A stretch of DNA of 43,653 nt from RECO01 sp050485385 (GTDB taxonomy: Bacteria; Pseudomonadota; Alphaproteobacteria; Geminicoccales; Geminicoccaceae), in the NCBI GenBank assembly GCA_050485385.1, contig JBJHBG010000031.1, forward strand, positions 1 through 43,653, read 5' to 3'. The stretch's first letter is position 1. Every line of letters begins with the position of its first letter. Below, piece after piece: positions 15,906 to 24,543 of this stretch. The translations under genes and the position numbers were made by a program. The notes beneath the pieces are model-generated. The model did not search any database and was not told where the DNA came from. It saw nothing but the letters and a program-made list of their open reading frames with translations.

Positions 15906-15922
15906 GTTGGAAGCATTCCAAC
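15906..15922. promoter_or_regulatory. Perfect 7-bp palindrome resembling an Irr iron-control box, upstream of bfd-bfr
   Basis: The sequence GTTGGAA-GCA-TTCCAAC is a perfect inverted repeat with a 3-base spacer, lying 82 bases before the bfd start. Its core TTGGAA-N3-TTCCAA differs from the alphaproteobacterial Irr box (about TTAGAA-N3-TTCTAA) by one symmetric change per arm. A possible promoter overlaps it (TTGTTG at 15904, 17 bases, TGTTAT at 15927). Iron regulation of bfr by Irr is known in alphaproteobacteria; binding here is inferred. Confidence 0.5.
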
Positions 15923-16003
15923 TCGATGTTATGCGTAGCTAGTTGACGAGCGACGGCTTCGCCACCTTATGTCCGGCCACCATGCGCTGGGGGGTGTACG
16001 TCG

Positions 16004-16222
16004 GTGATCGTCTGTTTGTGCAATGCGTTGGGTGAGCGGGAATGTCGGGAAGCAGCTGCCCGGCCCGGCGTGAAGGGGCCAGGTTGCATCTACCGGCAGT
16101 TCGGCTGCCGGGTGCGCTGCGGCGCCTGCGTCGCGACGATGTGCGAGATCGTCGAGCACGGCCGTCGCGCAGCTGCGGTGGAACTCGTGCCGGCGCTGGT
16201 CGCCGAGCTTCGGGAGAAATGA
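16004..16222 (+). CDS. bfd: Bacterioferritin-associated ferredoxin (BFD-like [2Fe-2S] protein)
   Basis: The 72-residue product has the BFD cysteine pattern: CLC at residues 4-6 and CGAC at 39-42, spaced as in Bfd (C-x-C, about 32 residues, C-x2-C). Bfd carries a [2Fe-2S] cluster and reduces bacterioferritin so that stored iron can be released. The start is a GTG. The gene ends 3 bases before bfr, so the pair forms a small operon. The palindrome at 15906 sits upstream and may control both genes by iron. Confidence 0.93.
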   Translation: MIVCLCNALGERECREAAARPGVKGPGCIYRQFGCRVRCGACVATMCEIVEHGRRAAAVELVPALVAELREK

Positions 16223-16225
16223 ACG

Positions 16226-16708
16226 ATGGCGAAAGCCAAGGACGTGGTCGGCCATCCGGACGTGCTGGAGGCCCTCAACATCGCGCTCAAGGGTGAGTTG
16301 ACCGCGATCAACCAGTACTTCCTGCATTCGCGCATGTTGATCGACTGGGGTTTCGAGAAGCGGGGCAAGGCGGAGTACGACGAATCGATCGAGGAGATGC
16401 AGCACGCCGACAAGCTGATCCAGCGCATCCTGCTGCTCGGCGGTCTGCCCAACCTGCAGGATCTCGGCAAGCTCTACATCGGCCAGGATCTGAAGGAAGT
16501 GATCGAGTGCGACTTGCGGCTCGAGCTGGAAGGCATCGCCCATTATCGCAAGGCGATTGCCCTCTGCGAAAAGCAGGGCGACTTCGTCAGCCGCGATTTG
16601 CTCCAGCACATCCTCGAAGAGGAAGAGGAGCATCAGGACCAGAACAAGACCGAACTCGAGCTGATCGAGCGGATCGGTATCCAGAATTTCGGTCTGTCGC
16701 AGATGTGA
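16226..16708 (+). CDS. bfr: Bacterioferritin
   Basis: The 160-residue ferritin-like protein carries the diiron ferroxidase ligands Glu24, Glu57 and His60, with a later glutamate/histidine pair in LEEEEEHQDQ. The haem-ligand Met58 lies in IEEMQHAD and corresponds to E. coli Met52. GGLPNLQDLGKLYIG is a strong bacterioferritin signature. The protein forms a 24-mer shell that stores ferric iron and binds haem at subunit interfaces. GGGAG lies about 11 bases before the ATG. A hairpin follows 30 bases after the stop. Confidence 0.97.
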   Translation: MAKAKDVVGHPDVLEALNIALKGELTAINQYFLHSRMLIDWGFEKRGKAEYDESIEEMQHADKLIQRILLLGGLPNLQDLGKLYIGQDLKEVIECDLRLELEGIAHYRKAIALCEKQGDFVSRDLLQHILEEEEEHQDQNKTELELIERIGIQNFGLSQM

Positions 16709-16737
16709 CGACGGCGCCAGCCGCCGTTCGCGGGTTG

Positions 16738-16758
16738 CAGGGGGCCAAAAGCCCCCTG
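16738..16758. repeat. Perfect 8-bp stem hairpin, GGGGGCCAAAAGCCCCC family
   Basis: CAGGGGGC, a five-base CAAAA loop and GCCCCCTG form a perfect 8-bp stem, 30 bases after the bfr stop. The same core recurs at 33074-33092 and, in degenerate form, at 9346-9365. No long T run follows, so classic intrinsic termination is doubtful. It is either a terminator of an unusual kind or a short dispersed palindromic element. Confidence 0.6.
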
Positions 16759-16806
16759 TACTCTTTCGACGCTCCGTTTGCTCCATCGCTGCGCTGACGT
16801 CCGTGC

Positions 16807-18519
16807 ATGGGTGACACCATCTTCCACGAGATCGCGTGGCTGCTCTTGGGTGCAGCCATCATCGGTCGTGTCGGTGCCGCGTTGCGGCAGCCCGTGATCG
16901 TCAGCTTCATCGCCGTCGGCATCCTTGCCGCCGCCCTGTTCGAGAGCAGCCCCGAGACCCACATCCAGATCGAGTTCCTGGCGGAACTCGGCGTGGCGCT
17001 GCTGCTCTTCCTGGTAGGCCTCAAGCTCGACCTGCGGCTCGTGACCACCCTCGGCCCCGTGGCGCTGGCAACCGGTCTCGGTCAGGTCGCCTTCACGGCG
17101 GGCGTGGGCTTCCTCATCGGCCTCGCCCTCGGCCTCGACCCGGTGACCAGTCTCTACGTTGCGGTCGCGCTGACGTTCTCGTCCACGATCATCATCGTCA
17201 AGCTGTTGACCGACAAGCGCGAGCTGGAAACGCTGCACGGCCGCATCGCCATCGGTTTCCTGATCGTTCAGGACATCGTCGTCGTGATCGCCATGGTGGT
17301 GCTCTCCACCCTCGGCATCGGCGGCGGCGAAGGCGGTTCGGCGGCCTTGCGGATCGCGGGCGTGGTGCTGGCGTTGGTCGCTACGCTGGCCGCCATCTAC
17401 CTGTTCGTGCGCTACGCCGCCGACCGGGTGATGGCCGGCTTCGCGCATACGCCCGAGCTGCTCGTCATCTTCGCCATCGGTTGGGCCGCCGCTGCCGCCG
17501 CGGTCGGCGACTTCGTCGGCCTCGGCAAGGAGCTGGGCGGGCTTGCCGCCGGCGTGGCACTCGGCTCGACCCCCTATCGCGAGATGATCTCGGCGCGGCT
17601 CTCGTCGTTGCGCGAGTTCCTGCTGCTGTTCTTCTTCCTCTCGGTCGGAGCGATGCTCGACCTCTCGACCATCGGCGGCGACCTCTGGGCCGCTCTGGTC
17701 TTTTCCGTGTTCGTCCTGATCGGCAACCCGCTGATCGTCGTCATCATCATGTGGTGGATGGGCTACCGCACGCGCACGGGCTTCCTCGCCGGGCTTACCG
17801 TCGCGCAGATTTCCGAGTTCTCCCTCATCTTCATGGCGATGGGTTTGACGCTCGGTCATGTCGACGGTTCGGCGGTGGCGTTGGTGACGCTGGTCGGCTT
17901 GGTGACCATCGCCATGTCCGTCTACATGATCACCTACAGCCACGAACTGTACGCCTGGGCGCAGCCATTCCTTGCCCGGTTCGACCGGGGCCGTGCGCGC
18001 GAGCCTGCCTTCGAGGGGGACGCGGAGCCGGCGGCGGACGTCATCCTGTTCGGTCTTGGGCGCTTCGGCACCCGGCTCTACGAGCGGCTGGTCGACGCGG
18101 GCCTGTCGGTCCTCGCCGTCGATCTCGACCCGCAGGTGGTACGGCGGCGCCGGGCGGAGGGCTTTCGGGTCCGCTACGGCGACGTCACCGAGCAGGAGTT
18201 CTGGCAGGATTTGCCGATCGGTCGCGCGAGCTGGGTCGTTCTCTCGGTGCCCTACGGCGTGATCCGCCTCGCCGAGACCGACCCGAAGAGCGGGCTGCTC
18301 GCGGCGGTGCGCACCCATCGCTTCCAAGGCCGCATTGCCCTCACCGCCCGCGACGAGGTCGAGCGCCAGCAGCTCGTGGAGGATGGCGTCGACCTCGTCC
18401 TTTATCCCTTCGACGACGCCGCGCAGTCCGCCGCCGCGCAGATCGCACAGCTGGTCGATCCGCCGCCGGGCAAGGTGCCGGTCGGCGACGAAGCACCGGC
18501 GAGCGACGAGCGGGCCTGA
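16807..18519 (+). CDS. KefB-like cation:proton antiporter (CPA2) with TrkA-N domain
   Basis: The 570-residue protein has about 12 membrane segments (residues 1-385) followed by a Rossmann-type TrkA-N domain (about 410-530) beginning VILFGLGRFGTRLYERL. CPA2 features include FLAELGVALLLFLVGLKLDL, TFSSTIIIVKLL and FLIVQDIVVVI (the conserved aspartate region). The family exchanges K+ or Na+ for protons; the TrkA-N domain binds NAD(H) and gates transport. No clear Shine-Dalgarno site precedes the ATG at 16807. The gene converges on gapR, with 11 bases between the two stops. The ion specificity is not determined. Confidence 0.92.
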   Translation: MGDTIFHEIAWLLLGAAIIGRVGAALRQPVIVSFIAVGILAAALFESSPETHIQIEFLAELGVALLLFLVGLKLDLRLVTTLGPVALATGLGQVAFTAGVGFLIGLALGLDPVTSLYVAVALTFSSTIIIVKLLTDKRELETLHGRIAIGFLIVQDIVVVIAMVVLSTLGIGGGEGGSAALRIAGVVLALVATLAAIYLFVRYAADRVMAGFAHTPELLVIFAIGWAAAAAAVGDFVGLGKELGGLAAGVALGSTPYREMISARLSSLREFLLLFFFLSVGAMLDLSTIGGDLWAALVFSVFVLIGNPLIVVIIMWWMGYRTRTGFLAGLTVAQISEFSLIFMAMGLTLGHVDGSAVALVTLVGLVTIAMSVYMITYSHELYAWAQPFLARFDRGRAREPAFEGDAEPAADVILFGLGRFGTRLYERLVDAGLSVLAVDLDPQVVRRRRAEGFRVRYGDVTEQEFWQDLPIGRASWVVLSVPYGVIRLAETDPKSGLLAAVRTHRFQGRIALTARDEVERQQLVEDGVDLVLYPFDDAAQSAAAQIAQLVDPPPGKVPVGDEAPASDERA

Positions 18520-18530
18520 GCGGAGGCCGC

Positions 18531-18773
18531 TCAGGCCATGCCGATGGCCGACTTGTAGACCTCCAGAAGCTCCTCCTGCTCCAGCCGGTCGTGCTCCTGC
18601 ATTCTCCGCAGTTTCAGGATCTGGCGGATGATCTTGGTGTCGAAGCCGGAGCCCTTCGCTTCGGCCATCACCTCGCGGATCTGCTCGGCGATCGCCTGCT
18701 TTTCCTCCTCGAGGTTCTCCAGGCGCTCGACGATGCTCTTGAGCTGATCGCCGGCGATGGCGGCTTCCGACAT
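18531..18773 (-). CDS. gapR: GapR family DNA-binding protein (DUF2312)
   Basis: The 80-residue product is nearly all helix and matches DUF2312/GapR. It has GDQLKSIVERLENLEEEKQA near the N terminus, then EAKGSGFDTKIIRQILKLRRM, then a C-terminal LEVYKSAIG. In Caulobacter, GapR is a nucleoid protein that clamps overtwisted DNA ahead of replication and transcription. The length is the family norm. The start ATG is chosen because family members start just before the AGDQL segment; the longer upstream frame is arginine-rich and not conserved in character. The promoter must lie in the 120-base gap after cheR. Confidence 0.92.
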   Translation of the reverse strand: MSEAAIAGDQLKSIVERLENLEEEKQAIAEQIREVMAEAKGSGFDTKIIRQILKLRRMQEHDRLEQEELLEVYKSAIGMA

Positions 18774-18893
18774 GGGCGTCTCCGTCTGTTGAAGGCAACG
18801 AGGCCCGTCGTCATAGGCCAAGCCGCGCCGCCGGAGAAGCCCGCGAAGCAGCGGGAGCGAGGACGCGCGCGGGGCTCGTGGCAACCCGGCGCG

Positions 18894-19766
18894 TCAGGCG
18901 GACGCGCGTCGGTCGAGGCCGGCGGCGACGACGGCAGGGTGCGGGCTGCGGGCCGAGCCCGCCAGCCGGTAGACGCCGCGCTGGTCGGGCATCGCCTCGA
19001 AGCGCTGCGACAGTCCGAGGATCGTTTCCGTGCCGCCGAGGAGGAAGTAGCCGTCCGGCGCCACCATGCCGGCCATCGTCGCGATGGTCCGCCGCTTGGT
19101 CTCGACGTCGAAGTAGATGAGGACGTTGCGGCAGAACACGATGTCGAAGGTGCCGAAGCCGGGGCGCAGTTCCAACAGATTGGCGGTGTCGAAGCGGATC
19201 CATCGCTTCAGATGCGGCTTGACCACCCATTGGTCGCAGTCCTGGTCGAAGTGCTGGAGCAGGCGCTTGACCGGCAGGCCGCGCTGCACCTCGAACTGCG
19301 TATAGCGACCCGCCCTGGCGCGACCGAGGGCGGTGGCGGAAATATCGGTGGCGAGCACTTGGACGTGCCAGCCCTGCAGCTCCCGCGCCCGATCCTCCAG
19401 GCACATCGCCAGCGAATAGGGTTCCTGGCCGGTCGCGGCGGCGGCGCACCAGATGGAGAGCCGCCGCGTGCTGCGGCGGGCCGCCATCAGCGTCGGCAGC
19501 ATGACGTCGGCGAACTGCTCGAACGGCCGCACGTCGCGGAAGAAGAACGACTCGTTGGTGGTCATGGCGTCGACCACCTCGGCGACGAGCGCGGGCTCGT
19601 TGCGCTCGCGCAGCCGGCGGACGAGACCCGTCACGTCGCGCACGTCGTGCCGCCGGGCGACCGGGGCGAGGCGGCTGTCGAGCAGGTAGCTCTTGTCCGG
19701 GCCGAGCGCCAGGCCGGAGGCACGGTGCAGGAGTTGCGCCAGGAAGCGGAAGTCCTCGGCGTTCAT
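18894..19766 (-). CDS. cheR: Chemotaxis protein methyltransferase CheR
   Basis: The 290-residue enzyme methylates glutamates on chemoreceptors with S-adenosylmethionine. It has the N-terminal helical domain (residues 1-65), the junction MTTNESFFFRD, an SAM-binding motif CAAAATGQEPYSLA (usual form has GEEPYS), and CRNVLIYFD near the C-terminal half. It is the last gene of the che operon. Its ATG overlaps the cheB stop (ATGA), which couples the adaptation pair. CheR and CheB set receptor methylation and hence signal gain. Confidence 0.97.
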   Translation of the reverse strand: MNAEDFRFLAQLLHRASGLALGPDKSYLLDSRLAPVARRHDVRDVTGLVRRLRERNEPALVAEVVDAMTTNESFFFRDVRPFEQFADVMLPTLMAARRSTRRLSIWCAAAATGQEPYSLAMCLEDRARELQGWHVQVLATDISATALGRARAGRYTQFEVQRGLPVKRLLQHFDQDCDQWVVKPHLKRWIRFDTANLLELRPGFGTFDIVFCRNVLIYFDVETKRRTIATMAGMVAPDGYFLLGGTETILGLSQRFEAMPDQRGVYRLAGSARSPHPAVVAAGLDRRASA

Positions 19767-20947
19767 GAAGCGCTCCGAAAGAGCTGAAGGACGCGCGCGC
19801 CGAGCTGATCCACGTCGAGGATCTCCTTGGCCAGACCCGCTTGGGCGACGGCGCCTGGCATGCCCCAGACGACGCTGGAGGCTTCGTCCTGCGCCAACGC
19901 GACGCCGCCCGCGGCGGTTGCCGCCCGGACCCCTTCGAGCCCGTCATGGCCCATCCCCGTGAGGATCATGACGAGGAGGCGGTCGCGATAGATCGGAGCG
20001 AGGCTGCGCAGCATCGGATCGACCGACGGGCGGCAGTAGTTCTCGGGCGGCGTCTGCAGCCGCCGCATGCGGACGACGCCACCCTTGGCCTCCGCCACCA
20101 TGTGCCAATCGCCGGGTGCGAGGTAGACGGTGTCGCGGTGCACGACTTCGCCGTCGACGGCCTCGTGACAGGTGCGGCCGCTCGCCCGTCCGAGTTGCTC
20201 GGCGAACAGGGCGGTGAACGTCGGTGGCATGTGCTGGGTCACGAAGATCGGGCCGAGCGGGCGGCCCTTCAATGCGGAGAACAGCCGCAACAGCGCCTGC
20301 GGCCCGCCGGTGGAGCAGCCGATGGCCAGCGCGTCCGGCCGAAAGCCGGCCGGCACGCCCGATGCGGGCGGTCGTAGGGTAACCGTCGGTCGACGCAGGC
20401 TCGGTGCCGTCGCCACGGCGGGCTGCGGCCGTGCTGCCGCGCGGGTGGGCGCCGTCGCCGTGCGCGCGCTGCGCTCACGGACGGCGAGCGCTCCCCAGAC
20501 GCGCACCCGCTGCAACAGGTCGCGGCCGAACGCTGCGGCCCCGTCGCCGCCGAGACTGGTCGGCTTGGGTACGTAGTCGGCGGCGCCCTTGACCAGCGCC
20601 TGGATCGAGATCGCCGCACCCCGGTGGGTCAGCGTCGAGGCCATCACCACCTTGGGCGCCGGCTTCGCCGTCGCCAGGATGCGCGGCAGGGCGCTGAGGC
20701 CGTCGAGGACCGGCATCTCGACGTCGAGGATGACGACGTCGACGCGTTCGTGGGCGAGGCGCTCGATGGCGCTCGCCCCGTCGCTCGCGGTCCCGACCAC
20801 CTCGAGATCGGGCTCGCGAGCCAACAGGCGCGTAACGAAGCCGCGCACCACCGCGCTGTCGTCGACGACGAAGACGCGGATGCGCGTGCTCTCGGCGACG
20901 GCCGTTGGTGGCCGCAAGGGTGGCGTGTTCGGGCGTTGCGCCAGCAT
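19763..20947 (-). CDS. cheB: Protein-glutamate methylesterase/glutamine deamidase CheB
   Basis: The 394-residue protein has an N-terminal receiver domain (residues 23-140) with phosphoacceptor Asp75 in ILDVEMPVLDGL. An Ala/Pro/Arg-rich linker (about 155-205) leads to the methylesterase domain. The catalytic triad is Ser212 (GCSTGGPQ), His239 (VTQHMPP) and Asp335 (GMGHDG). Phosphorylation by CheA activates removal of methyl groups from receptors. The linker is longer than in E. coli CheB. The start ATG lies 17 bases after the cheY stop. Confidence 0.97.
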   Translation of the reverse strand: MLAQRPNTPPLRPPTAVAESTRIRVFVVDDSAVVRGFVTRLLAREPDLEVVGTASDGASAIERLAHERVDVVILDVEMPVLDGLSALPRILATAKPAPKVVMASTLTHRGAAISIQALVKGAADYVPKPTSLGGDGAAAFGRDLLQRVRVWGALAVRERSARTATAPTRAAARPQPAVATAPSLRRPTVTLRPPASGVPAGFRPDALAIGCSTGGPQALLRLFSALKGRPLGPIFVTQHMPPTFTALFAEQLGRASGRTCHEAVDGEVVHRDTVYLAPGDWHMVAEAKGGVVRMRRLQTPPENYCRPSVDPMLRSLAPIYRDRLLVMILTGMGHDGLEGVRAATAAGGVALAQDEASSVVWGMPGAVAQAGLAKEILDVDQLGARVLQLFRSAS

Positions 20948-20964
20948 GGGTTCGGTCTCCGCCC

Positions 20965-21330
20965 CTACAGCACGCCGGTTTGCGCGAGCTTGTGCTTGAG
21001 GATCTCCTCGTCGAACGGCTTCATGATGTACTCGTCGGCACCGGCATCCAGCGCCTCCTCGATGTGCGGGAGGTCGTTGATGGTGGTGCAGAAGATGACG
21101 ACCGGCTTGTCGCCGCCGGGCAGCCGGCGGAGCGCCCGCAGGAACGTCAGACCATCCATCTCCGGCATGTTCCAGTCGAGCATCACCACGTCGGGCAGGC
21201 GCCGCTTGCAGGCGGCCAGGGCCTTCTTGCCGTCTTCGGCCTCCTCGGTGACGTAGCCCAAGGCCTCGACGATCTGCCGGACGACGCGCCGGACGGTCGG
21301 CGAATCGTCGACGATCAGGCATATGGTCAT
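20965..21330 (-). CDS. cheY: Chemotaxis response regulator CheY
   Basis: The 121-residue single receiver domain has the acidic pair Asp8-Asp9 (IVDDSPTVRR), phosphoacceptor Asp52 (MLDWNMPEMDG) and the conserved lysine in YIMKPFDEEIL. CheA phosphorylates it, and it then acts on the flagellar motor or another output. Its ATG overlaps the cheW stop (ATGA). The sequence after the phosphorylation site (IFCTTINDLPHIEEALDAGA) is typical of alphaproteobacterial CheY. Confidence 0.96.
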   Translation of the reverse strand: MTICLIVDDSPTVRRVVRQIVEALGYVTEEAEDGKKALAACKRRLPDVVMLDWNMPEMDGLTFLRALRRLPGGDKPVVIFCTTINDLPHIEEALDAGADEYIMKPFDEEILKHKLAQTGVL

Positions 21331-21815
21331 CGTTCGGACTGCCCGGTGAGGGTGACACCGCCGAGCTGGAGCACGCGGCCGACGTCGAGGACCACGAGGA
21401 GCTGCGCATCGAGCCGGAAGACGCCCGAGGCGACCTCGCGCCAGTCGGCACTGAGCGTGCTCGTGTCCTGCTCGTAGCGATCGAGCGGCGCCTGCAGCAC
21501 CTCGCCGACCTTGTCGATCAGGAGACTGTACAACTCGCCCTTGTGCTCGACCACCACGCTCATGCCGGCGATCGACGGGTCGCGCCTGGCCATGCCGAGG
21601 CGAACGCGGAGGTCGATGGCGGTGACGATGCGGCCGCGCAGGTTGAGCACGCCAGCGACCTCCTTGGCCGCGCGCGGCACGTGGGTGATCTGCTGCGGAC
21701 CCAGGATGTCCTGCACCTGGGCGACCGGCAGTCCGACGAGCTGCTTGCCCAGCCAGACCGAAACCAGCTCGTTGTCGACGGTGCGGGCGTCGCGATCCAT
21801 GACGGCGGCGCTCAT
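21327..21815 (-). CDS. cheW: Chemotaxis coupling protein CheW
   Basis: The 162-residue protein is one CheW domain: LVSVWLGKQLVGLPVAQVQDIL near the N terminus, then VAGVLNLRGRIVTAIDLRVRLG, and LIDKVGEVL in the second half. CheW links chemoreceptors to the kinase CheA. Both ends overlap neighbouring genes by ATGA junctions, with cheA upstream and cheY downstream, so expression is tightly coupled. Confidence 0.96.
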   Translation of the reverse strand: MSAAVMDRDARTVDNELVSVWLGKQLVGLPVAQVQDILGPQQITHVPRAAKEVAGVLNLRGRIVTAIDLRVRLGMARRDPSIAGMSVVVEHKGELYSLLIDKVGEVLQAPLDRYEQDTSTLSADWREVASGVFRLDAQLLVVLDVGRVLQLGGVTLTGQSER

Positions 21816-24409
21816 GCCAAGGCCTCCTGAAGCTCGAGCGAATGGCTGATGGCGGCGAGCAGGGCCTCACGGTCCAACTTGCCGACGTAGTCGGTGAAGC
21901 CGGCATCCCGGCCCCGTTGCAGGTCCTGCTCGGTGGTGTGCGAGCTGAGCGCGATCACCGGCAGCTCGGCCCAGGCACCGCCCTGGCGCAAGGTGTGCGC
22001 GAAGGTGAAGCCGTCCATCTCCGGCATTTCGATGTCGCTGATGATGGCGTCGAAGGTCTCGCCGCGATCGCGCAGCTCCAACGCCTTGGTGGCCCGATCG
22101 ACCTTGACCACGTCGTAGCCGTTGGCGGCGAGGATCGGGCCCAGCAGGTTGCGGAAGAAGCTCGAATCGTCGACGATCAGAATGCGCTTGGTACGCGGCC
22201 GTTCGTCGTGGCGGAACGGCTCGTTGTCGCGATCGGCGAACCAGCCCTGGAACACGCTCTGGACGAAGTGGGCGACGTCGATGATGTCGGTGGACCGCCC
22301 GGCGATCACCGCCGAGCCGATCGTGCCGACCGCCTTGGAGGCGACCTTCACGTCGATCACGTCGTTGGCGATGTCGATGATCTCGTCGACGACGAGGCCC
22401 ATGTTGTGCTGGTTGTCGGTGAACACCAGCGCCGGCCGGCGACCCTCGCCGTGCAGCACCGTGTTGCCGTGGATGTCCGTCAGCGGCATGAGCTGGCCAC
22501 GGTACTGCATCACGGCACGGCCGCAGCTTTCCTCGACCGCCGCGAGATCGATCTCCTCGAGGCGGGTGACGAGGCCGAGCGGCACTGCGCGCGGCGTGCG
22601 GTCGCCGGCGCGGAACAGCAGCAGCGACGTGCTCTCGGCCGCCCGCTGCCGCTTGGCGTCGATCAGCACGTCGGGATCGCTCGCCGCCGACGCCAAGCCG
22701 TCGGTCAGGCTGTTGAGATCGAGGATCATGACCACCGAGCCGTCGCCGAGGATGGTGTTGCCGGAGAAGCAGCCGACGCCGCGCAACAGGGGCGACACGG
22801 GCTTGACCACGATCTCCTCGGTGTCGAACACGCGGTCGACGACCAGCCCGACCCGGCTGTTGCCGACCTGGGACACGACCACGTACGCCTGTTCGTAGGT
22901 CGCCTCGCTCGGCTCCTCGCTAGAGAGGCCCAACAGGTTGGTGAGGCGGACCAGCGGCAGCAGGCGGTCGCGCAGGCGCAGGATCGGCGCGTCGTCGATG
23001 ATCTCGATCTTGTGTTCGGATGCACGCCCCGCCCGCACCAGTTCGACGACGCCGATCTGCGGGATGGCGAAGCGCTCGCCGCCGGCCTCGACGATCAGCG
23101 CGGCGACGATGGCGAGCGTCAGCGGGATCTTGATGGTGAGCTTGGTGCCGCGACCCTTCTCCGAGGACAGGTCGACGTGGCCGCCGATCTTCTCGATGTT
23201 GGTCCGCACCACGTCCATGCCGACGCCACGGCCGGACACGCTGGTCACCGCCGCAGCCGTCGAGAAGCCGGCCTTGAAGATGAACTGCATCACCTGCTGC
23301 TGGGGCATCGCCTCCAGCTCGGCGGCGTCGACCAGCCCCTGCTCCAGGGCCTTCTGGCCGATCCGCTGCACGTCCAGGCCTTTGCCGTCGTCGGCGATCT
23401 CGATGATGATCTGGCCGCCTTCGTGATAGGCGTTCAGCGTAATGGTACCGAATTCGGGCTTGCCTGCGGCCCGGCGCTCCTTGACCGATTCGATACCGTG
23501 GTCGGCCGAGTTGCGGACGATGTGCGTCAGCGGATCCTTGATCAGGTCGAGAACCTGGCGGTCGAGCTCGGTGTCGGCGCCCAGCATCTTGAGCTCGATC
23601 TTCTTGCCGAGGTCGACGCCGAGGTCGCGAATCAGCCGCGGCAGCTTCGACCAGGCGTTGCCGATGGGCTGCATGCGGGTCTTCATCACCCCCTCCTGCA
23701 ACTCGGAGGTGATGTGACTGAGGCGCTGCAGAGGACCCTTGAAGCGGCTTTCGCCGTCGTTCCTGACCATTTGGAGGAGCTGATTGCGGGTCAGCACGAG
23801 TTCGCTCACGAGCGTCATCAGGTCTTCCAGAAGGTCGACCGAGACGCGCAGCGACTGGGCCGCGACCGAGCCGCCGGCGGGCCGCTCGCCGGCGGCGAGG
23901 GTTTCCTCCGCTGCAATCTGCGGCAGAGGAGCGTCGGCCTCGACCGCTGTCTGGGGCTCCGCCGCTACGACCGGCTTCAGGGCCGGGGCTTCGGCGGTAG
24001 GCGCCGCTTCGACTTCGGTGGCGTCCTCGAGCTGGCCTTCGGCCGCACGTCCGAGCGCTTCGATCAGGGGCGCGTCGTCGCCAGCCGGCTCGGCCTCGGT
24101 GGCCTCCAACTGGTCGAGGATGAACTTGATGCGGTCGAGCGCCTGCAGGACGAGCGTGACGGCGCCGGGCGTCAACTCGATCTCGCCGTCGCGGACGCGG
24201 CCGAGCACGTCCTCGGCGGCGTGCGCCACGGCCTCCAGCCGCGGCAGGCCGAGAAACCCGCACGTGCCCTTGATGGTGTGCGCGGTGCGGAAGATGCTGC
24301 CGAGCAGCTCCGGATCGTTGGGATTCTGCTCCAATTTCACGAGCTCGACGTCGAGCATCGCGAGGTTCTCGAAGCTCTCGGTCAGAAATTCGCTCAGCAG
24401 CTCGTCCAT
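21812..24409 (-). CDS. cheA: Chemotaxis histidine kinase CheA with second CheW-like domain and C-terminal receiver
   Basis: The 865-residue hybrid kinase has an HPt domain with phosphoryl His44 (RTAHTIKGTCGFLG). An acidic Ala/Pro/Glu-rich linker follows (about 130-185), with no evident P2 domain, then the dimerisation helices (LLEDLMTLVSELVLTRNQLL) and the ATPase domain (HIVRNSADHGIES, DDGKGLD). Two CheW-like domains come next (about 440-580 and 595-725). The C-terminal receiver domain begins RILIVDDSSFF at about residue 740, with its acceptor in IISDIEMPEMDGF. It takes receptor signals and phosphorylates CheY and CheB; the fused receiver may act as a phosphate sink. The promoter should lie in the 134-base gap shared with the divergent DUF3553 gene. 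Confidence 0.96.
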   Translation of the reverse strand: MDELLSEFLTESFENLAMLDVELVKLEQNPNDPELLGSIFRTAHTIKGTCGFLGLPRLEAVAHAAEDVLGRVRDGEIELTPGAVTLVLQALDRIKFILDQLEATEAEPAGDDAPLIEALGRAAEGQLEDATEVEAAPTAEAPALKPVVAAEPQTAVEADAPLPQIAAEETLAAGERPAGGSVAAQSLRVSVDLLEDLMTLVSELVLTRNQLLQMVRNDGESRFKGPLQRLSHITSELQEGVMKTRMQPIGNAWSKLPRLIRDLGVDLGKKIELKMLGADTELDRQVLDLIKDPLTHIVRNSADHGIESVKERRAAGKPEFGTITLNAYHEGGQIIIEIADDGKGLDVQRIGQKALEQGLVDAAELEAMPQQQVMQFIFKAGFSTAAAVTSVSGRGVGMDVVRTNIEKIGGHVDLSSEKGRGTKLTIKIPLTLAIVAALIVEAGGERFAIPQIGVVELVRAGRASEHKIEIIDDAPILRLRDRLLPLVRLTNLLGLSSEEPSEATYEQAYVVVSQVGNSRVGLVVDRVFDTEEIVVKPVSPLLRGVGCFSGNTILGDGSVVMILDLNSLTDGLASAASDPDVLIDAKRQRAAESTSLLLFRAGDRTPRAVPLGLVTRLEEIDLAAVEESCGRAVMQYRGQLMPLTDIHGNTVLHGEGRRPALVFTDNQHNMGLVVDEIIDIANDVIDVKVASKAVGTIGSAVIAGRSTDIIDVAHFVQSVFQGWFADRDNEPFRHDERPRTKRILIVDDSSFFRNLLGPILAANGYDVVKVDRATKALELRDRGETFDAIISDIEMPEMDGFTFAHTLRQGGAWAELPVIALSSHTTEQDLQRGRDAGFTDYVGKLDREALLAAISHSLELQEALA

Positions 24410-24543
24410 CGGCGGCGGCTCCTCTTGCGCGCCCCGGCCCTTCCGGTGGCAGCGATCACCGTCGCCGAAGCTGCGCCACAGCCCTTAAGATTGCCTGAAT
24501 GCGCACTCCGTCCCGCAACGCCGTCGATGCAAAGGAGCCGACG

